Shown here piece after piece: positions 16,926-25,130 of a stretch of DNA of 29,573 nt. The notes under the pieces were generated by a model that was not told the DNA's origin, did no database searches, and saw only the letters and a list, made by a program, of their open reading frames with translations. Every line of letters starts with the position of its first letter. Positions within the stretch are counted from its first letter, which is position 1. Made by a program: the position numbers and the translations under genes. Source of the DNA: Ruminococcus flavefaciens (GTDB taxonomy: Bacteria > Bacillota > Clostridia > Oscillospirales > Ruminococcaceae); contig DBYI01000115.1 of the NCBI GenBank assembly GCA_002310115.1, forward strand, positions 30,950 to 60,522, written 5' to 3'.

Positions 16926-18971
16926 ATGCAGAAACATTTGAGACTTGTTTCGTTTCTTCTTGCAGGAATGCTGACGCTTAATGCTGCTGGCTGTTCGGTT
17001 ACCGAAAACAGCGGTAAAAGTAAAGTTTCTGAGCTTGAAGAGAGCGAGGACGAAAAGGATGAGTCTGCCGATGACGAAAAGGCGGACAAGAAAAAGACTA
17101 AAGAAGATCTGAGACCGCAGGATAATTTCTATGATTATGTGAACTTTGATACGCTAAGCGACCTTGAGATACCTTACGGTGAAAGCGGAATATCTGGGTT
17201 CGGTGAAAAGGAATCACAGGATCAACTTGAAGATTTTATCAAAGAGATAGTGAAATCTGAAGAAAAGTACCCGGAAGGAAGCAATAAGAAGATAATCCGC
17301 GATTTTTTCAATCAGTATATGGATTATCAGGAGACCAGCGCCATTGAAGAAGAAATAATGGGCAACTGCGAGAGAATACTTGCAGCTGAGGATACTGACG
17401 AGCTTTTTAAGATATGGGGCGAGCTTCACCGTGAGTACGGTCTTAGCTCTGTATTTCAGTTTCAGATAGGAAGAGACTACCGGGACGGTTCAAAGCATTG
17501 CCTCAGCATCCAGCCGATGACAACGTTCTTTGATACTTCGCTGGAAGATATAAAGGACTTGTCATCAAAGTGTGAAGCCGCGAATATCATCGCAAGAGAT
17601 ATGCTGAGAGTAATGGGGGATGATTACGAGACAGCCAATGATAAGGCAAAGGATATGGTCTATCTGGGCATAAATATCGCCAATGCCACAAATACGGATG
17701 AAGTAGACATGATGCAGGTCTTGCTGGAAACCCAAAAGACAAGCTTTGAGGAATTTGACAGTATTGTATGCAATCTTGGCACTTCTGCGATAAAGCTTTT
17801 CGTTGGCGATGAAGCAGTAAATGCTACAGATGGCATTTACGTCTATGACAAGGATCAGCTCAAGGCTATAAACGACCTTATTACTGAGGAGAATCTTGAA
17901 AAGTGGAAAACATATGTATTTGCACTTTATCTATATCAGAACGGTGACATTATACGAGAAAGCAATGATATTCTCGGTGATTACAATCCTGTCAGCAAGG
18001 AAGCCAAGGAAGATGTTGCAATAGGAATTGTTCAGACGTTTCTTCAGGATCAGCTTAGTGAGGAATATGCAGACAGATTCTATACTCCCGAGCTTGACAA
18101 GGCTATGAATAAGATGTTCGATGAGATAATCGGAAGTTATGATGAACTCATCAAGAAAGCTGACTGGCTAACATCGGGGACAAGAGAGGCACTTCTAAAG
18201 AAGCTTCATAACGTACATCTTGTAACAGCTCCCAAGCCAAGTGAAAAGACCAAAAAGGATACAGATATTATCGGTAAAAACTACGTGGATACCTGTAAGA
18301 AGATAAACTTGAGAGCCAGCGAAAAATCATTGGAAACTCTCAAACGTAAGGTAGACCGTGATGATGTTGAAATGTCGGCTATGACTGTTAACGCTCAGTA
18401 TCTGCCGTGTAACACCATAAATGTAACGGTAGCTATTATGCAGAAACCTATGTTTGATCCAAAAGATTCTGATGCTGCGAATCTCGGCAGACTTGGCGCA
18501 GTAATGGCACACGAAATAGGTCATGCCTTTGACTCCAACTGTATCAAGTTCAATCCAGATGGAATACTTGATCCTGACTGGATAAACGAGACGGACAGAA
18601 AGGTGCTTGAGGAGCGTGCTGATAAACTTGCTGATTATTACAGTAAATTCACTATAATGGAGGTTTACCACGTAAAGGGTGAAAAGACCAACGGCGAGAA
18701 CTATGCCGATCTTGGTGCTGTGGAGTGTATTACCAATATTATTGACGATAAGGAGCAGCTCAAGGTGCTTTTTGAAAACTATGCAAAGTCATGGTGCTCG
18801 CTTATGGTGGATACGAATGGTATATGGGCGATAAATCATGACGAACACAGCCCTGGAACCGTTCGTGTAAATGCTGTGCTTGCCTCAAACGAGAAATTCA
18901 TTGAGGTCTATGACGTCAAAGAGGGTGACGGGATGTACTTCCCTCCGGAGGAAAGGGTAAGCAGGTGGTAA
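16926..18971 (+). CDS. M13 (neprilysin/PepO-like) zinc metallopeptidase, lipoprotein
   Basis: A 681-residue protein. It has a lipoprotein signal with lipobox LNAAGC (C about residue 23), then a highly acidic and lysine-rich linker to about residue 58, then a full M13 domain. Zinc-binding H529-E-I-G-H533 lies in VMAHEIGHAFDS, and the third ligand is E591 in ENYAD. The substrate-binding NAY/FY motif of the family appears as NAQY at 489-492. The conserved tail includes HSPGTVRVNAVLASNEKF. It should cut oligopeptides on the outer face of the membrane. It is the first gene of an operon with an FtsX-type transporter, 3 bp before it, so a joint role in handling or resisting peptides is plausible but not proven. 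The ribosome binding site is TTGGAGGG. Confidence 0.92.
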   Translation: MQKHLRLVSFLLAGMLTLNAAGCSVTENSGKSKVSELEESEDEKDESADDEKADKKKTKEDLRPQDNFYDYVNFDTLSDLEIPYGESGISGFGEKESQDQLEDFIKEIVKSEEKYPEGSNKKIIRDFFNQYMDYQETSAIEEEIMGNCERILAAEDTDELFKIWGELHREYGLSSVFQFQIGRDYRDGSKHCLSIQPMTTFFDTSLEDIKDLSSKCEAANIIARDMLRVMGDDYETANDKAKDMVYLGINIANATNTDEVDMMQVLLETQKTSFEEFDSIVCNLGTSAIKLFVGDEAVNATDGIYVYDKDQLKAINDLITEENLEKWKTYVFALYLYQNGDIIRESNDILGDYNPVSKEAKEDVAIGIVQTFLQDQLSEEYADRFYTPELDKAMNKMFDEIIGSYDELIKKADWLTSGTREALLKKLHNVHLVTAPKPSEKTKKDTDIIGKNYVDTCKKINLRASEKSLETLKRKVDRDDVEMSAMTVNAQYLPCNTINVTVAIMQKPMFDPKDSDAANLGRLGAVMAHEIGHAFDSNCIKFNPDGILDPDWINETDRKVLEERADKLADYYSKFTIMEVYHVKGEKTNGENYADLGAVECITNIIDDKEQLKVLFENYAKSWCSLMVDTNGIWAINHDEHSPGTVRVNAVLASNEKFIEVYDVKEGDGMYFPPEERVSRW

Positions 18972-18974
18972 GCC

Positions 18975-21428
18975 ATGAGACTGATTTTAAAACACACTTT
19001 AAAAAATATGCTCGCTCACAAATTCAAGACATTTCTTCTTATCATTTGTGTAGCGGTATGTAGCTTTACAGCTATGCTCAGCTTTGATATGAGCGGCTCT
19101 CTTAACACAATAATCAGAGGTCTTTATTCCTCAATGATGGGAACTACAGACCTCGACGTAACAACAAAATCTCCTGTAGGTGATGATTTCGCAGACGGCC
19201 TTCCTGACAGCAACGTGCTGCCAATAGCAGTAATGCAGTCATCATTTGACAGACATATTGACTTTGACATATCTTATGTCAATCGTTCAACACTTCCTGT
19301 ATTCGGTTTTGACGAAGAAAGTGCAAAGAATATGAGACTTCTTCGTGACGGTGTTGAGCTTGGCAATAAAAAGGCCTATATTTCCGAGAGTTTTGCAAAA
19401 GAATTCAGCTTCAAGGAAGGAGATACTATTACTCTTCACGGTGATCGCGACAAAGCTGTGGATTTCACTGTTGCCGGACTTGAAAAGAAACAGGGTATTT
19501 TTACAAACGGCGAGCTTGTAGTTATAAGCTTCGAGGATATGAAGGAGCTTACACTTAGCGGCGAGATTGAGATAACAGAGCTGTTGGTTGACGTAAAGGA
19601 CGATAGCCTTATAGGCGAAGCAGAAAAGGCAATAAAGGACAAGTACACCACAGCAAAGGTGGAAAACCTGCTTGAAAGTAAGGAGCTTCAGGATCAGATA
19701 AAGAGTATAACAAGGCTTTTCCTCATACTGTTTGCAGTATGTATGCTTCTTGTTATCTTTGTAACTATCTCCGTTTCCGAGCGTATGATAGTTGATAAAA
19801 TGTCTGTTGTTGGAACGTTCAGAAGTCTTGGCGTATCGTCGAAGATGACCACATTTGCGCTTATTCTTGAAAACAGTATTTACGGATTTATTGGAGCGCT
19901 TATCGGCGTAGGAGTCTATGTACTGGTGAAGAAGCCAATCTTTGATACTGTATTCGTATTCGGCACACCTGATGCTATAAAGCCTGTTATACCGGCGCCG
20001 AAGCCATATGTTTACTTAGGTGTTATTTTAGTGGCTATACTCATTGAGTGTCTCTGCCCTATAAAGGAAACGATAAAGGCTATAAAAACACCTATCCGTG
20101 ATATTATTTTCAATACAAAGGATACGGAATATCGTCCAAGCAGAATATTCACAATGATCGGACTAATTCTTCTTGCAGTTTCAATAGTTACATTCTTCTT
20201 TAAGGACAGCTTTGTACTCAGCATGGTTTGTTTTGTAAGCTTTATTGCAGCAACGGCAATGCTGTTCAACTACGTTGAGCGTTTTATCGCAAAGCTTCTT
20301 TCAAGAATATTTGAGAAAACGGGTAAGCCTATCGCACATCTTGCAGCTATAGAAGCTGGCTCTAAGAAGAGTTCTGTAGGAAGCTCAGTGCTTTGCCTTA
20401 CAGCGGCAGCCCTTGCGATAGTTCTTTACATATTCACAAATTCACTTGCTGCCATATACGATCATGGTCTTTTCGACAGTGACGTTATCGCACAGATAAA
20501 CGGCTGCAAGCCAGAAATCATTTCATACGTTGATGACCTTGACGGAGTTGAAAGATCGGTATTCCATTATTTTACATCCGATAAGATAAAACTCGGCGAT
20601 CATAAGCTTGATGCCAATGTCTATGGATTGTCAAGCGTTGATGAAATGATAAAGACAGTGGATCTTTCTAAGGACGGAGCAGCCGATGATGAGATTCTTA
20701 TTGATTCCGTACTAATGAAGAAGTATGGATTAAATAAGGGTGACGAAATAAATGTTACTTTCCTTTATGATGGTTATCTTCCAATGGAAAGAACCCTTAA
20801 GATCGGTGGAACAGTCGATTTTGACTACCTTGTCGGTCAGGGCAGCTCTATAGTAATTAGTGAAAAGACATACAAGGAAATATACAATGATTTTCCGTTG
20901 TTCTTGTTAGTAAAGGGAAGCGATGCAAAGGCTGTAAAGAAAACGATACAGGATCACTCTGCAGATTATATTTCTATTGTTTATACAAGACAGGAATATG
21001 ATATGCAGGTTGCAATCACAAAGGCAGGAGTAAAGGGCGTTCTCAATCTTCTGATACTTATTGGTATAGCTCTTACATTTATAGGAGTAGTAAGCAACCA
21101 GCTCATTGGACTTGAGGGTAGAAAGCGCGAATGCGCGGTAATGACGTCTGTTGCAATGCCAAGAAGCAAACTTTCTAAGATGTTCCTTATAGAAAACCTC
21201 ATATCAGCAGGCGCAGCACTGTTGTTCGCAGTACCTGTGGGAGTATTCATGTCCGTAGCATTTCAGCGTATGCTTATGGCTATAGGACAGGCAGGACCTA
21301 ACATAGTACCTGTAGGCAAGTGTGTGATCTATGCTATATTCCTATATGCGATATTCACACTTGTATCACTGTTCCCGATACGTGCTGTCAAAAAGATGGA
21401 TCTCGTATCGCAGCTGAAATATGAATAA
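18975..21428 (+). CDS. FtsX/MacB-type ABC transporter permease
   Basis: An 817-residue membrane protein. One membrane segment is at 17-38, followed by an extracellular domain to about 240, then segments near 242-268, 300, 345, 393, 415 and 470, a second extracellular domain (about 490-680), and three C-terminal segments (from about 685, 740 and 785). This two-times FtsX layout (ABC3 permease) is typical of bacterial transporters that export lipids or peptides or resist peptide antibiotics, rather than importers. The start is 3 bp after the peptidase stop, with AGGTGG inside the end of that gene. The stop TAA shares a base with an ATG at 21428, but the real ATPase start lies just downstream. 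Confidence 0.9.
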   Translation: MRLILKHTLKNMLAHKFKTFLLIICVAVCSFTAMLSFDMSGSLNTIIRGLYSSMMGTTDLDVTTKSPVGDDFADGLPDSNVLPIAVMQSSFDRHIDFDISYVNRSTLPVFGFDEESAKNMRLLRDGVELGNKKAYISESFAKEFSFKEGDTITLHGDRDKAVDFTVAGLEKKQGIFTNGELVVISFEDMKELTLSGEIEITELLVDVKDDSLIGEAEKAIKDKYTTAKVENLLESKELQDQIKSITRLFLILFAVCMLLVIFVTISVSERMIVDKMSVVGTFRSLGVSSKMTTFALILENSIYGFIGALIGVGVYVLVKKPIFDTVFVFGTPDAIKPVIPAPKPYVYLGVILVAILIECLCPIKETIKAIKTPIRDIIFNTKDTEYRPSRIFTMIGLILLAVSIVTFFFKDSFVLSMVCFVSFIAATAMLFNYVERFIAKLLSRIFEKTGKPIAHLAAIEAGSKKSSVGSSVLCLTAAALAIVLYIFTNSLAAIYDHGLFDSDVIAQINGCKPEIISYVDDLDGVERSVFHYFTSDKIKLGDHKLDANVYGLSSVDEMIKTVDLSKDGAADDEILIDSVLMKKYGLNKGDEINVTFLYDGYLPMERTLKIGGTVDFDYLVGQGSSIVISEKTYKEIYNDFPLFLLVKGSDAKAVKKTIQDHSADYISIVYTRQEYDMQVAITKAGVKGVLNLLILIGIALTFIGVVSNQLIGLEGRKRECAVMTSVAMPRSKLSKMFLIENLISAGAALLFAVPVGVFMSVAFQRMLMAIGQAGPNIVPVGKCVIYAIFLYAIFTLVSLFPIRAVKKMDLVSQLKYE

Positions 21429-21445
21429 TGAAGGGAGAAAGAACA

Positions 21446-22174
21446 ATGGCTAATGTAATAGAAGTAAATAATGTATATAAGGCTTTCGGCAAGGGCGAGG
21501 GAATGACAAAGGTGCTTTCCGGTGCTTCACTGAATGTCGAAAAGGGAGAGTTCGTATCTCTTATGGGAGCATCAGGAAGCGGTAAATCAACGCTTCTCTA
21601 CCTCATCGGCGGACTTGATAGATATTTTAACGGAACAATAAACGTATGTGGACAGGACATTGGAAAGATGAAGGAAAAAGATCTTTCCAAGCTGAGACTT
21701 GATAAGATAGGCTTTATATTCCAGTTCTACAACCTCGTGCAGAACCTCAATGTTGAGGATAATATACTTCTTCCTTCCAGCGTAAAAGGAAAAAGCAAAG
21801 CTGAGATGAAAGAAAAGCTTGACGAGATACTCCGCATAACAGGACTTTCCGACAAGCGCAAGGCAAAGCCAGCTGAGCTTTCAGGTGGTCAGCAGCAGAG
21901 AGTTGCCATAGCAAGAGCTGTCATCGGCGATCCCGAGATAATTCTTGCAGATGAGCCGACAGGTAACCTTGACTCTAATGCGGGTGAAGAGATAATGAAG
22001 CTATTTTCTGATATCAATAAGCAGAAGGGCATAACCATTCTTCAGGTTACACACTCACACAAGTGTGCTTCCTATGGAGATAGGATAATAGAGCTTGTAA
22101 ATGGACGCACAGACGCAGGAGCTGAGAGTAAGGAGCAGCCCGAGGCTGAAAAAACAACTGAAACAGCTGAATAA
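21446..22174 (+). CDS. ABC transporter ATPase, LolD/MacB type
   Basis: A 242-residue ATPase partner of the permease before it. Walker A is GASGSGKST at 41-49, the Q-loop is in FIFQFYNL, the signature is LSGGQQQR from 145, Walker B ends in D169-E170 (ILADEPTGNLD), and the switch histidine is H203 in VTHSH. PTGNLDS is the hallmark of the LolD/MacB/FtsE subgroup. The C-terminal 20 or so residues form an acidic, glutamate-rich tail. The start is at 21446 with GGGAG 8-12 bp before it; the earlier in-frame ATG at 21428 overlaps the permease stop and has no ribosome binding site. It is the last gene of the operon. Confidence 0.93.
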   Translation: MANVIEVNNVYKAFGKGEGMTKVLSGASLNVEKGEFVSLMGASGSGKSTLLYLIGGLDRYFNGTINVCGQDIGKMKEKDLSKLRLDKIGFIFQFYNLVQNLNVEDNILLPSSVKGKSKAEMKEKLDEILRITGLSDKRKAKPAELSGGQQQRVAIARAVIGDPEIILADEPTGNLDSNAGEEIMKLFSDINKQKGITILQVTHSHKCASYGDRIIELVNGRTDAGAESKEQPEAEKTTETAE

Positions 22175-22184
22175 ATAAAAAAAT

Positions 22185-22228
22185 ATGCCCGAGAGCAGCA
22201 AAAATGATTATTTGCTGCTCTCGGGCAT
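22185..22228. terminator. Strong hairpin terminator between convergent genes
   Basis: A perfect 18-bp stem (22185-22202 with 22211-22228, sequence ATGCCCGAGAGCAGCAAA) and a loop of 8. On the minus strand it is followed by A then seven T, so it mainly ends the TetR transcript. On the plus strand the T run is poor, but the stem may still stop the ABC operon. Confidence 0.85.
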
Positions 22229-22244
22229 TAACTATTTCTTATTA

Positions 22245-22796
22245 TCAGGTGTAATTCTTGAAATATAGTCCGCCAAATAGACTGAACATAAGCTTTTCGA
22301 GAAACTTAACATCTGCTTTTTTGTCAGTAAGTATATAGTTTTTGGCGATACTGTTCATTCCACTAGCTATAAAGTCTACGATAAAAATACGGCTCTCGTC
22401 GGAAACATCACTGATAAAATGCTTGCAGTTCATGAGTGAGCGGTACTGAACATCATATAGGAAATGTATCATATCGTTTTTCACAAGTAGAGATATAATG
22501 TGCTGCTTATCTACTATGTACCTGCTATAGCCTTCACAGAATCCTCGAAAGACTGCTGAACGGCATGAGGCGTGGTTTTCTTCTGGAAGAAAGCAGCAGT
22601 TATGGCTCAACTCATAAATAATAACGTTTTCCTTCGTCCCAAAAAGTGAGTAGAAGGTCTGTCTTGAAACCTGAGCTTCACGGCAGAGGTCGCTTATACT
22701 TATGTCAATGAAAGGAGTATTTTCAAGAAGTCTGAGTAAAGCATCAGATATAAGCTTCTGCGACAGGAGTGCAGATTTGTTGCTGCCTTGATACAT
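22245..22796 (-). CDS. TetR/AcrR-family transcription regulator
   Basis: A 183-residue regulator. The helix-turn-helix is at about 30-55 (DISISDLCREAQVSRQTFYSLFGTKE by pattern, with the VSRQTFYSLFGTKENV core of TetR proteins), followed by a ligand and dimer domain without a recognised family. The C-terminal half is rich in histidine and cysteine in its first part (NCCFLPEENHASC), which could sense metal or redox, but this is a guess. The start is the ATG at 22796, with GTGAGGT 9 bp before it; an upstream in-frame TTG at 22802 is only 3 bp from that site. It is divergent from the DUF1858 gene, and both promoters carry a matching operator-like site, so it probably represses itself and that gene. 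Confidence 0.88.
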   Translation of the reverse strand: MYQGSNKSALLSQKLISDALLRLLENTPFIDISISDLCREAQVSRQTFYSLFGTKENVIIYELSHNCCFLPEENHASCRSAVFRGFCEGYSRYIVDKQHIISLLVKNDMIHFLYDVQYRSLMNCKHFISDVSDESRIFIVDFIASGMNSIAKNYILTDKKADVKFLEKLMFSLFGGLYFKNYT

Positions 22797-22836
22797 GGAC
22801 AAAATACCTCACTTTGTAAAAGTTTAGATTACATCA

Positions 22837-22850
22837 TTGACAAATGTAAA
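22837..22850. promoter_or_regulatory. Operator-like site O1
   Basis: TTGACAAATGTAAA, 13 of 14 bases equal to O2 read on the other strand. It covers the -35 box of the DUF1858 promoter. Confidence 0.55.
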
Positions 22851-22865
22851 TGATTATGATAATAT
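22837..22865 (+). promoter_or_regulatory. Promoter of the DUF1858 gene
   Basis: TTGACA, 17-bp spacer, TAATAT. Its -10 box shares two bases with the -10 box of the divergent TetR promoter. Confidence 0.7.
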
Positions 22866-22892
22866 TATAACAGCAGAGTTGACATTTGTCAA
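22864..22892 (-). promoter_or_regulatory. Promoter of the TetR gene
   Basis: On the minus strand: TTGACA, 17-bp spacer, TATAAT, a full consensus. Confidence 0.85.
22879..22892. promoter_or_regulatory. Operator-like site O2
   Basis: TTGACATTTGTCAA, an inverted repeat of six bases around TT. It covers the -35 box of the TetR promoter. Its centre is 42 bp from that of O1, about four helical turns. Confidence 0.6.
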
Positions 22893-22923
22893 GTTCTGCA
22901 ATGTAGAAAATGGAGGAAAACAT

Positions 22924-23124
22924 ATGGCACAGGTTACAAAGGAAACAAAGATAGGGGAGCTTCTACAGCTTGATAAAGACGTTTCACCTATACTTTTCAG
23001 CATTGGAATGCACTGCCTTGGATGTCCCGCATCACAGGGCGAGACCATCGAGGAGGCAGCAATGGTACACGGTGTAAATGCTGATGAGCTTGTAAACGCT
23101 ATCAATCAGAAGCTTGCTGAATAA
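22924..23124 (+). CDS. DUF1858 small CxxC (hybrid-cluster-protein-associated) protein
   Basis: A 66-residue cytoplasmic protein of the DUF1858 / redox-disulfide family, full length. The core is TKIGELLQLDKDVSPILFSIGMHCLGCPASQGETIEEAAMVHG by pattern, with the CLGC pair at its centre. Family members are often found beside or fused to hybrid cluster protein and other nitrogen-oxide or redox proteins; the function is not established. The start is the ATG at 22924 with GGAGG 8 bp before it; an earlier in-frame ATG at 22837 lies inside the promoter and is not used. It is a single-gene unit divergent from the TetR gene. Confidence 0.88.
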   Translation: MAQVTKETKIGELLQLDKDVSPILFSIGMHCLGCPASQGETIEEAAMVHGVNADELVNAINQKLAE

Positions 23125-23134
23125 GATTTGAGAA

Positions 23135-23171
23135 AAGCCATGAAGAAACTGATGATGTTTCCTCATGGCTT
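23135..23171. terminator. Terminator between convergent genes
   Basis: A 15-bp stem with one mismatch (AAGCCATGAAGAAAC with GTTTCCTCATGGCTT), loop of about 7. The T run is TTTT on the minus strand and poor on the plus strand, so it mainly serves the operon ending at 23175. Confidence 0.65.
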
Positions 23172-23174
23172 AAA

Positions 23175-25082
23175 TTATACAAAATTATGGTCAAATACGA
23201 AAAGGGTATAAGTTGTTCCGTTTACTTCAGTCTCAGCCTGACGAACAGGTTCGTGATCGAGGAAGAAGCTTGAATTGGAAAGTTGGTTCAACTCATCAGA
23301 GTCTATAAGCAGAAAGTATTCTTTCTGCAGTGGATCGTTGTTATACCATCTTTTTGATGACTGATAAGTACGTCGTCTTGCACCATTTTCGTCTACATAT
23401 ATATCGCGGACCTTTATTTTTGCATCTGTGATTACTGTGATGGAGTTTGCATTCCAGAAAGTTGAATAACCTTTTGTCACATTCTCTGATTCAAGGAAGT
23501 CAGCAAGCTGGTATTGAGTATTATTTTTGTAATCGTCCTTTTTTATCTCTATGACATTGGTGCAGCTTAGAATACCTGCAGCGATAACAGGAATCATTAA
23601 CAGTACAGATATTCTTGACATATCTGAAGCTTCTGAAAATGTCCAGAACAGGAAGAGTATGCAGACGATTATTGCAGTACCAAGCATAGGGATTATACGC
23701 CATTCAGCTGCTGCAAGAATACCGAAAATAAAGCCTGTGAGGACTACTGCGGAAACAGCCCAGTGTATCCATACCCACAATTTTAGCATTCGTCCTCTGT
23801 GGTCATTTCCAAACTTTTTGTAGCAGAATGTGGCAATCACGGGGATAACTGCGATAATTATCGATGATATGATGTAGATGAGGTTATATATGCCTTTTTC
23901 ATCTGTGAACATCACATCTGGGAGATTATCAACGCCAAGTAACTTCATCCAACTCAGTGGCAAAGAGTGGAGATGATCTATCCAGGTGTTCATGCTAGAA
24001 AACTCAGTATTTGCATCCTGATAACCAGCCACCAGCTTACCTATGCACTCATTATTGATAATAACACCGATAACAGCCATTATCATGAAGATGACAACTC
24101 TGAACAAAACGATCAAACTTTTTGCGCCGAAAATCTTCTGCTTGGTGTTGAGAAACTGTTCTGCAAATATTGCTCCGGTAAGTGGAATAGTGAAAAGCGT
24201 TAGCCCGGTAACTCCATCCATGCCTGTCAGCAGCATGAAAGCACAGAGCAGAATGAAAATGATGAATTTCCATAGTTTCTTTGATTTGCAGCTTTTGCCT
24301 TTTTTTATCAGCGATCTTGCATTGTTTTCGAGTGACATTATTCGGAAGTACATGAATGTACCGATTGCCAGGAATAATAATCCAAGGGAGTAATAGATAG
24401 TATGCCCCCAGAATATCTCGCGCATCTTAGGAGTTGAAAGAGTCAGTGCTAGGAACAAGGAAGTCCCCATAAGAGCTGAAGGCAAACTGCCAGTGACCTC
24501 TCTCATCATCAGCACCATGAATAATGTGAACAGTATAAAAAAGATCGTCATGCCTATTATGTGAGTTTTTATGCTGAGTCCGAATAATTGTATCAGCGGA
24601 ATCATAATAGTGCTTGTTCCGATAGGGAGGAAGCAGGCATATTTAAAGTCCTGATCGTAAAGGTGACCGCTTTCCACAGAAGCGTTTGCCCACATTATTG
24701 TGTCTGTGCAGTCTGCATGAAATTCAGCTTTTGAAGCTGTGGTTACGTAGTACCCTGTTATAAGAAAGACGCTAAGGAACACTAAAATCGTTATAAGCCA
24801 TCCTGCTATCTTTCCGAGTATATTGAAGCGCTTTTTCTTTGCTTTTTTAGAGCTTTTATCATTTTCGTACAAGGAGCGGTTCGCGTTGCTCTTTTCTTCT
24901 TCGGAATCTGTGATTTCAATCGTATCAGTTTCATTTCTTGCAGCAACTTCAGAAAGATTTACCATATTTTCAGCCTTTTCAGCGGCTTCTTCCACCTTGT
25001 TGGTGATATCTTCTGTATTTGCGATTTCTGGACTTTCTGGCGGAGCTTTGTTGTATTCACTTATATTGTTTTCATTATCCAT
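23175..25082 (-). CDS. Large GT-C-like polytopic membrane protein, probably surface glycan assembly
   Basis: A 635-residue protein. Residues 1-85 are a cytoplasmic, acidic, disordered-looking tail ending in a lysine-rich stretch (SSKKAKKKR), then the first membrane segment at 88-113, an outer loop starting FHADCTDTIMWANAS, about ten further segments, and a C-terminal outer domain of about 110 residues. The first-loop acidic residues and the layout resemble GT-C glycosyltransferases or YfhO/GtrII-type proteins that use lipid-linked sugars, but I see no diagnostic motif and do not assign a family with confidence. It is the third gene of an operon behind a GtrA-like protein and an FAD protein. 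The start is the ATG at 25082 with CAGGAG before it; the longer frame from 25112 lacks a ribosome binding site. Confidence 0.7.
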   Translation of the reverse strand: MDNENNISEYNKAPPESPEIANTEDITNKVEEAAEKAENMVNLSEVAARNETDTIEITDSEEEKSNANRSLYENDKSSKKAKKKRFNILGKIAGWLITILVFLSVFLITGYYVTTASKAEFHADCTDTIMWANASVESGHLYDQDFKYACFLPIGTSTIMIPLIQLFGLSIKTHIIGMTIFFILFTLFMVLMMREVTGSLPSALMGTSLFLALTLSTPKMREIFWGHTIYYSLGLLFLAIGTFMYFRIMSLENNARSLIKKGKSCKSKKLWKFIIFILLCAFMLLTGMDGVTGLTLFTIPLTGAIFAEQFLNTKQKIFGAKSLIVLFRVVIFMIMAVIGVIINNECIGKLVAGYQDANTEFSSMNTWIDHLHSLPLSWMKLLGVDNLPDVMFTDEKGIYNLIYIISSIIIAVIPVIATFCYKKFGNDHRGRMLKLWVWIHWAVSAVVLTGFIFGILAAAEWRIIPMLGTAIIVCILFLFWTFSEASDMSRISVLLMIPVIAAGILSCTNVIEIKKDDYKNNTQYQLADFLESENVTKGYSTFWNANSITVITDAKIKVRDIYVDENGARRRTYQSSKRWYNNDPLQKEYFLLIDSDELNQLSNSSFFLDHEPVRQAETEVNGTTYTLFVFDHNFV

Positions 25083-25105
25083 GATACATCTCCTGTAATG
25101 CACAG

Positions 25106-25129
25106 AGCGCAATAAGTTGCGCTTTTTTT
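25106..25129. other. Intra-operon hairpin with a plus-strand T run
   Basis: AGCGCAA, loop TAAG, TTGCGCT, then TTTTTT on the plus strand. It lies between two minus-strand genes, so as a terminator it points the wrong way for the operon. It could stop antisense transcription, or act as an mRNA-stabilising stem in the operon transcript. Confidence 0.6.
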
Positions 25130-25130
25130 A

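Noticed and set aside
22837..22923. Extended N-terminus of the DUF1858 protein from 22837
   Set aside because: The extra 29 codons lie in the promoter and operator region, and GGAGG precedes the ATG at 22924.
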